This document shows, one piece after another, positions 61,001 to 64,000 of a stretch of DNA of 64,000 nucleotides. The position numbers and the translations under genes were made by a program. The notes beneath the pieces were generated by a model, which ran no database searches, was not told where the DNA came from, and saw only the letters and a program-made list of their open reading frames with translations. Positions within the stretch are counted from its first letter, which is position 1. Each line of letters begins with the position of its first letter. Source of the stretch: Symsagittifera roscoffensis (lineage: Eukaryota; Xenacoelomorpha; Acoela; Convolutidae); NCBI RefSeq assembly GCF_963678635.1, contig NC_087071.1:12785088-12849087 (forward strand), read 5' to 3'.

Positions 61001-64000
61001 AATCGTGCTCTTGCAAACTTGACAACCTACAGACAATATTCAAACCAATTATTTGTAAAAATGCGAACCGTTTTTTTTGCATTAAAATAGCCGCGTTTTG
61101 AAAAATTGAAGTAAAATTTTGCAAAATTTCATAGATTTCAAAATGGACATCTAAAATATGGATCTGTCTTGTCTGTTTTTGGTTCTCTTTCGAGGTATCC
61201 AATCTATCTTATTGATCAACTAACTTGCTTGTAATGTTCTAGGACTCTTTTATCCAACCAGATGACTTTCTCATCTGGGCCTCAAATACTTCTGTGTTGG
61301 ATGTGTTCTGCGACCTTTTGGAGCAGATCTGTCACGTGGTGTTTGGGTTGAAGCCTCTCACGCCGGAGCACGAGGGAACCATCCTTAAGTGAGTTAAAGA
61401 ATCACTGACTTAAAATTTGATTTATGGATCATTAATTGCATTAATTTGGATCAATACTCATAGCTTGAGCAGAGGTTTAATTGCAATCGATTGCAAAATA
61501 CTGAGTTTTGACAGTAGTTTTGGGCTCGCAAAGTTTTAACCCTCTGTGGCTTAATTTTTTTTTTCGAAAAATTTAGTTTTCTATTTATTCTATTGTCATA
61601 AACTTGTACTTAAAAAAGAAAAACAAAGAAAAAGTCAAAAATCTAACTATCCATCTGGTTTTTTTGGAGTCCAGCTATCAGAATTTGCACTCGATGCCTA
61701 GTTTTGCAATATCTTGAATGGTTGCAGGAAGTTCATCAAACGAGAAAAGAGCCTTCTCAATCTCGGATCCAAGTGGTTCGTCATCCCGCAGAACTGGTGG
61801 CTCAGTTGGATAGAACACACGACCTATTCCAACTACAACAGCAACGAAGACACAGTGTCGATGAATAACTTCACAGTCGGAGTTAATAAGACTATTCCCC
61901 ATTTGACACAGAATAACGGAGGGGGGTATAAGTCGAACAGCGCGGCCAGTTCCCCGTTGAGAACACGGAAAGCTCAGAAAGTTAGTTTTAATATGAAGAT
62001 TATTCAAATAGTAAATTCTATCAAAATAAAAAGTTTACTCGAAATGTTTTTTTTGCTCCAAATTTTGTTATCGGGTCGAAGCAATAGTAAATCACTTTTT
62101 ACATGCTGCCTTTATTGGTTGAATCTAATCTATCTGTATACGTGATAGAAAAAAATACCAAAATTGCGGGAGTTTCTAAGGGTGAGTGATGTTTGGGACC
62201 CAGTGCATATTTAAGAGCAAGATTTAAGGATCGGATCGCAAGAAAAAAGTTGAAGTCATGAAATAGTGGTTATATAGATTATCGTTAAAAAAATCTGAAC
62301 CACGATAGAAAAGACAGGATTTTATTATGATTTTTCCTTATTTGTGTACATTTGTTTTCTTTCAGCTGAATGGTTCGTGGCGCAAGAGGGAGCACCACTA
62401 CACTGTGAATCCACTACCTGAGGACATGAAGCCACTAGGGGCCATAGACACATCCAAGCTCATATCCAGAGACAAGCCAAAGGTACAATTAACATCAAAT
62501 TGTGATATGTGAAAGGTACCTGAAAATTCGAGTGTCCACGGATTTTTACATCATGGAAATCATGGAACTTAGATGTATGAATTGTGAAAAAAAAACAACT
62601 ACCATTCATACATCAAGTATCAGTGTAATTGAATCTACTGATATCGTTTTATTATCCATAATACTGGCATTTGAGTTAGTTTCGAGTTGGTTAACTCATA
62701 GAGTAATTTCGGATAGGGTACACCGTCTGCTCGTCACGCTATCTTATTTTCGGCCGGATAGATTCGTGCAACTTCTTAGTCTAATACCGATCCTAATCTT
62801 ACTCTTATACTATCTAGTCTCAGGTTGTTTAACTAGTCTCTGCTAGGCTCAATAGATCTAGGGTATACTGGTTTATTGCGGTTGCTGAAGTGCTCGGGAG
62901 AGTCCAACTAATTTCTAAGTTAAATTCAAATCTCTCTGGTGCTGAAATTACAAGTAACTTCAGCACTTACAAATAAGTGGGTTGTTAGTTAGATGGATCA
63001 TGATTGGTTAATATTAAATACTTTACATTGGTAAAACATTTAATTTATCCAATCATAAAATGTAGTTTAGATCAGGTTCCACCCATCCGGGTTTTACAGA
63101 GTTTTTTTTTTTTTAGAATAGTTCTTCTGCAATTCGAAGGATGGATGATGGACGTTGGTGTTTGGCGAACATCTTATTTCTTCTGTTTTCTTTTTGTTAA
63201 AGAAGTTCCAGGAAGCTGGAGTTAGAGACATAAGACGTTGTGTCTTCTAGTGACAACGACTAAGTCTTTACAACAACTTCAAATCTGATTTCAGAATGGT
63301 TTGCTATGTCAGGTTTTTCTGTTCTGCGTGGAGAACTTCTTTTGTGTATGATCTAGTTTGGGAATGGCGTGGAGATTGTGCGTGGAGGGGATGCCTGGTT
63401 ACTCGGATCTGTACGTACACTTGGGTCATCGAGGTGGTCATTGGTCTAGTTCAATGAAGTCCTTTTCTGCGAAGTCAAGTCGTACTCTAAATCCTTTGAG
63501 TTGTGATTGTGAGTGGCATATCGATTGTGGTTGGTCATTCTCTCTCGAGTGTAGTGGGGTCGTTTTGTCTTTAGATGTTCGTCCTTGGTGTTGTATTCTG
63601 ATCTATGTATTGCATAATGTAATTTACATTTTATAAAACATTTATTAGTTTAATATTTTTTAATTATGATTTTAGTTAGTTGTTTTCACAAAAGCTTTTT
63701 GTTTTAGTTCGGTTATTTTGAAGAGTTACTCACACTTGAGTAGCTCTTATTAAAAATAGTGGTGTGGTCACAAAGCGTGGATGTAGCGCGGTGGGTTAGG
63801 CCGGCTATAGAGCATGCTCAGGACGTCCTTCCTGGTGGGTTAGGCCAGGAGTGGGAGTATGATTTCATGCGGTTTTTGTGAGGGGTCCTGTTATGTGACA
63901 ACGTTTTATGTTGGGTTTGTTGTGGTTTTTCTTATGTCTTGTTGGTTATGTCCTTTTTCCAAAAATCAAATTGTTTGTGGTATGGGTTTGTCTTTCGACT
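43082..64000 (+). CDS. USP32: Ubiquitin carboxyl-terminal hydrolase USP32, N-terminal part (continues past window)
   Basis: Eleven coding exons with consistent phases: 43082-43139, 49416-49546, 50273-50393, 50904-51031, 55215-55395, 56333-56451, 59945-60062, 60297-60577, 61243-61388, 61728-61980 and 62366-62482 (551 codons). It starts MGDVNSK, with Gly2 and Ser6 as in N-myristoylated proteins. Then come VLGDLFPPAVAE, an EF-hand-like N-terminal domain (exons 2-6), two canonical calcium-binding EF-hands (DSNGDANVDFNE and DFDGDGMLSKAE) with GLSACCRGP between, then the DUSP domain (SKWFVIPQNWWLSWIEH ... KPLGAIDTSKLI). This order is specific to USP32/USP6. The family removes ubiquitin, acting at Golgi and endosomes. 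The catalytic Cys and His boxes lie beyond 64000. Compared with the vertebrate protein, exon 8 has a His/Ser/Gly-rich insertion and exon 10 an Asn/Ser-rich one. No further exon was found in 62483-64000. Confidence 0.94.
43457..46045 (-). pseudogene. Broken second copy of the RING/B-box gene
   Basis: This segment is paralogous to 30488-35910 minus the MULE. On the minus strand the exon-2 acceptor (GTTTTCAG at ~46040), the donor GTAATA (45322) and the exon-3 acceptor (TATAAG at 44717) are kept. The coding sequence is broken, however: the B-box has frameshifts (one Cys becomes Gly in CKDGW), and the coiled coil is interrupted. Exon 3 has lost its middle part: SVIDTEDRRVISTLDTSK runs to a stop near 44427, and the end resumes at 44291 with LTSLQIPFTNS...NILSLEKINE. 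The RING exon is absent; BEL/Pao sequence begins where exon 2 ends. It lies antisense in intron 1 of USP32. Confidence 0.85.
46050..46500 (+). pseudogene. BEL/Pao-type retrotransposon integrase C-terminal remnant
   Basis: The + strand reads LTHEKFMNTRPITT and NPNHFLFGRM, the RPIT...NHFLxGR motif at the end of the integrase core of BEL/Pao elements. After a frame change it gives QWKFAQQLSHHVLKGLLKKF, PTLLPRQQ, SKTRGQAVWAFEDLFPREL and LLGRIEIPIPSVDQKIRG, matching the pattern of the DUF5641 domain that follows integrase in this group. Stops and frameshifts show that it is inactive. The rest of the polyprotein was not found. Confidence 0.7.
46501..47060 (+). other. Probable 3' part of the BEL/Pao remnant, with a 22-bp tandem repeat
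   Basis: This stretch is more balanced in base composition than its surroundings and has no intact frame. It may be the 3' untranslated/LTR part of the retroelement. At 47007-47050 a 22-bp unit beginning CGACAAACTAACACTTCC is present twice exactly, plus the start of a third copy. Confidence 0.4.
47061..49410. other. USP32 intron 1, 3' portion
   Basis: No exon was seen. It contains a diverged dispersed-repeat copy at about 47765-47830 (GTATTGCAGCCTGGTACTTT, CCCGTTAAGAACTTTGTCCA) and an end-hairpin-like sequence at 47618-47650. The rest is AT-rich sequence without structure that I can name. Confidence 0.4.
48578..48603 (+). repeat. (ATG)n microsatellite
   Basis: About 8.5 perfect ATG triplets in a row, intronic. 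Confidence 0.97.
49568..49800 (+). mobile_element. tRNA-derived SINE of a second type, best-preserved tRNA head
   Basis: The head (49568-49645) can fold like a tRNA: a 6-bp acceptor-like pairing CAGCCG/CGGTTG, an A box GTGGTCAGTTAGGTAAGA, an anticodon-like stem TCTC/GAGA around TTAACAC, and a B box CGTTCGAATCCC. A tRNA-unrelated body follows (CCGCCTCCTCGAGGTGG, AAACAGATACAG, AATGCGTAGGACCGGAGG). Mismatches in the T stem and the attached body argue for a SINE and not a working tRNA gene. It lies 21 bp downstream of exon 2 of USP32. Confidence 0.65.
51289..51656 (+). mobile_element. hAT-like MITE, copy 2
   Basis: An 11-bp direct repeat TGCTTGCAGTC (51278-51288 and 51657-51667) flanks a ~368-bp segment related throughout to the element at 38519 (CACTATAAAGACCCTATTTT, AAAAAATCGCATTTTTCGGC, GGATGTCTTAAAAAGTACCA, AATCCCTGAGGGG). 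It is in intron 4 of USP32. Confidence 0.75.
51935..52230 (+). mobile_element. Repeat with CTTGCGATAAGCAAG head and tRNA-like B box
   Basis: The palindromic head (51935-51949) is followed ~150 bp later by CAATGGTTCGAATCGGGCCA and GGACCCGTTTTTT. The B-box part and what follows match 59100-59230 (CTCGAATCCGGTCAGGACC, TGTTTTTTTTGCAGACG). It may be one SINE family whose 5' half is often lost. Confidence 0.5.
52990..53330 (+). repeat. Dispersed repeat family R2, copy
   Basis: It contains GTGTCAATGAACGCAGTGAT, CACTTAAATAGGTCGTGAAG, CACTCAAACAGCAAAAGTAT, TTTTACCAGCGGAACAAAAT and CCCGTTTTGCCAAATCAAGC. The order matches the copies at 19840 and 37690 and spans more of the family than any other copy in the window. 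Confidence 0.6.
53465..54500 (+). repeat. Degenerate satellite monomers in USP32 intron 4
   Basis: About six diverged monomers of the same family as the 6431-15959 array: GAAATTCCCAACCCTGCAA, GGGTACTGTCAATGTACTTT, AAGACTGCTCAAATCCC, TTTTTGAGATATGACG and GGGGGCTGTCATAGTACTCT all occur in the correct order with ~160-170 bp spacing. The repeats differ from each other much more than array units do, and the ~1.9-kb higher-order period is absent. Confidence 0.88.
55051..55065 (-). repeat. Isolated MITE terminus CAGGCGCGGATCTAG (inverted)
   Basis: CTAGATCCGCGCCTG is the exact reverse complement of the terminus at 38519. It marks one end of a minus-oriented copy whose body, between the satellite relic and here, cannot be recognised by eye. 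Confidence 0.55.
55525..55908 (+). mobile_element. hAT-like MITE, copy 3
   Basis: It shares CAAACCACTACAAAGGCCCT, GGATATCTCAAAATAGTACA, GTCGAATCCCTGAGGGAGG and the terminus TTAATCCGCTACTG with the copy at 38519. The left end is diverged and not fixed. A run of 14 C lies near its right end (about 55880-55893). It begins ~130 bp after exon 5 of USP32. Confidence 0.7.
57070..57313 (+). mobile_element. tRNA-derived SINE, 5' part (interrupted by a LINE)
   Basis: The body (AATCACGATCTCTAGCATTG, ATGTGTTCTCTCGTTT, GTGATTAGTGTTAG) and a tRNA-like block (GCGTCCATGACTATTGAGTG, AAGGATCGAATAGG) match the copy at 28735. It is cut at 57313 by a LINE. Its last piece, CAGCTTCGCGTCTGTGTAAA, resumes at 58556. 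Confidence 0.75.
57314..58520 (+). pseudogene. LINE ORF2 C-terminal half (RT motif C to zinc knuckle)
   Basis: The frame is open from the junction to the stop at 58520 (about 400 codons, no interruption). After ISPTLFNSYV it has VVSYADN (RT motif C with Asn where most elements have a second Asp), LKLALSPGKCAV, LGVRFDPMFKFGEHC, KALAGTDWGQDTETLL, YAAPVWST, RLQTIQNAALRVATG, then a Pro-rich linker, RRTLSQLRSGYSQHLLSYRA and CPLCHTAPHTTAHLFQCP, a CCHC zinc knuckle. This is the I/Jockey-type ORF2 end. The promoter, ORF1, endonuclease and first RT motifs are absent, so it cannot transpose by itself. The YADN variant, if real, would impair the RT. Confidence 0.9.
57314..58551 (+). mobile_element. GC-rich, 5'-truncated LINE with (CAA)n tail and 7-bp TSD
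   Basis: A 1.24-kb insertion clearly richer in G and C than its surroundings. It is flanked by AACGCAG (57307-57313 and 58552-58558) and ends in an ACAACAACAACAACAA tail, as expected for target-primed LINE insertion. Only the 3' half of ORF2 is present. The first 23 bases duplicate 58430-58452 of the same element. It lies within a SINE in intron 6 of USP32. High coding integrity suggests a young insertion. Confidence 0.92.
58556..58580 (+). mobile_element. 3' end of the interrupted SINE
   Basis: CAGCTTCGCGTCTGTGTAAA continues the SINE cut at 57313. It has the GCTTCGC-TCTGTGT end common to this family. Confidence 0.7.
58581..59095. other. USP32 intron 6 stretch, no gene seen
   Basis: AT-rich with no recognisable frame or repeat boundary. 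The 88-codon frame starting at 58995 runs into the tRNA-like repeat that follows and is chance. Confidence 0.35.
59096..59235 (+). mobile_element. tRNA-like SINE fragment
   Basis: CTCGCTTAGCTTGGGGCGAC and AGGCTCGAATCCGGTCAGGA (B box), then CCTGTTTTTTTTGCAGACG. It matches the copy at 52080-52215. Confidence 0.55.
59715..59742 (+). repeat. End-hairpin motif of SINE-like repeats
   Basis: TAGCTCCGCATTGCC then TCTGTGTTAAA is a diverged instance of the shared GC-rich end, 200 bp upstream of exon 7 of USP32. Confidence 0.4.
62483..64000. other. USP32 intron 11 (partial), no exon found
   Basis: After the donor at 62483 I see no frame matching the next USP32 segment (the end of DUSP, or the ubiquitin-like and catalytic domains). 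The 92-codon frame at 63358-63636 is G-rich and not recognised. Near 63790-63840 the phrase GGTGGGTTAGGCC occurs twice, followed once by GGCTATAGAG and once by AGGAGTGGG; the second copy can fold with the preceding TCCTGG. This region may be part of an undefined dispersed element. Confidence 0.4.

Noticed and set aside
63358-63636. 92-codon + ORF near the window end as the next USP32 exon
   Set aside because: It does not resemble the expected continuation of the DUSP or catalytic regions and has no good acceptor in phase 0.
1-64000. Novel defence or biosynthetic gene cluster
   Set aside because: The conserved genes are ordinary eukaryotic genes, and the accessory DNA is transposons and satellite. 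Nothing in the window supports a functional cluster beyond the possible operon noted in the findings.

Overview
This is an AT-rich, intron-rich animal nuclear window. No phylum can be named from it. The evidence is: GT-AG introns with phases that agree, four host genes on the + strand that match known animal families or are clearly spliced, a RING/B-box gene on the - strand, and a dense layer of LINE, hAT, Mutator-like, BEL/Pao, SINE and satellite DNA. It is not bacterial: there are no operonic ORF arrays or Shine-Dalgarno sites. All family assignments come from reading translations by eye; no search was run.

Layout. (1) 1517-23293 (+): a complete four-exon TatD-type deoxyribonuclease gene (TATDN1-like, about 307 aa). 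Its second intron is 20.5 kb long. That intron holds a decayed LINE (2280-5640) split by an 803-bp hAT element with an exact 8-bp target duplication, then a 9.5-kb satellite (6431-15959) made of five ~1.9-kb higher-order units, then more LINE debris and SINEs. (2) 25735-41769 (+): a four-exon gene for a ~471-aa protein with a Ser/Thr-rich N-terminus and a C-terminal membrane anchor, which I do not recognise. A near-perfect 84-nt-arm hairpin starts just after its first splice donor. Its 13.6-kb second intron contains a Mutator-like element (30567-32885, 9-bp TSD) and, on the opposite strand, a RING/B-box/coiled-coil gene (33397-36451). (3) 42224-42643 (+): an H2A.X-type histone ending in SQEY. 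(4) 43082 to beyond 62482 (+): the first 11 coding exons (551 codons) of a USP32-type ubiquitin hydrolase: putative N-myristoylation site, N-terminal EF-hand-like region, two canonical EF-hands and the start of the DUSP domain. The catalytic part lies outside the window. Intron 1 carries a broken second copy of the RING/B-box gene and a BEL/Pao integrase remnant. Later introns carry hAT-like MITEs, a degenerate stretch of the same satellite, and a GC-rich 5'-truncated LINE inserted in a SINE.

Connections. The unrecognised gene, H2A.X and USP32 lie head to tail with gaps of about 450 bp. These three, TATDN1 and the RING gene each have a 3' splice-site-like sequence 6-86 nt upstream of the start codon. 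That fits either short 5'UTR introns or spliced-leader trans-splicing, possibly of a polycistronic unit. H2A.X (DNA-damage chromatin mark), a deubiquitinase, a DNase and a RING protein are all compatible with ubiquitin/DNA-damage biology, but nothing in the sequence shows that they work together.
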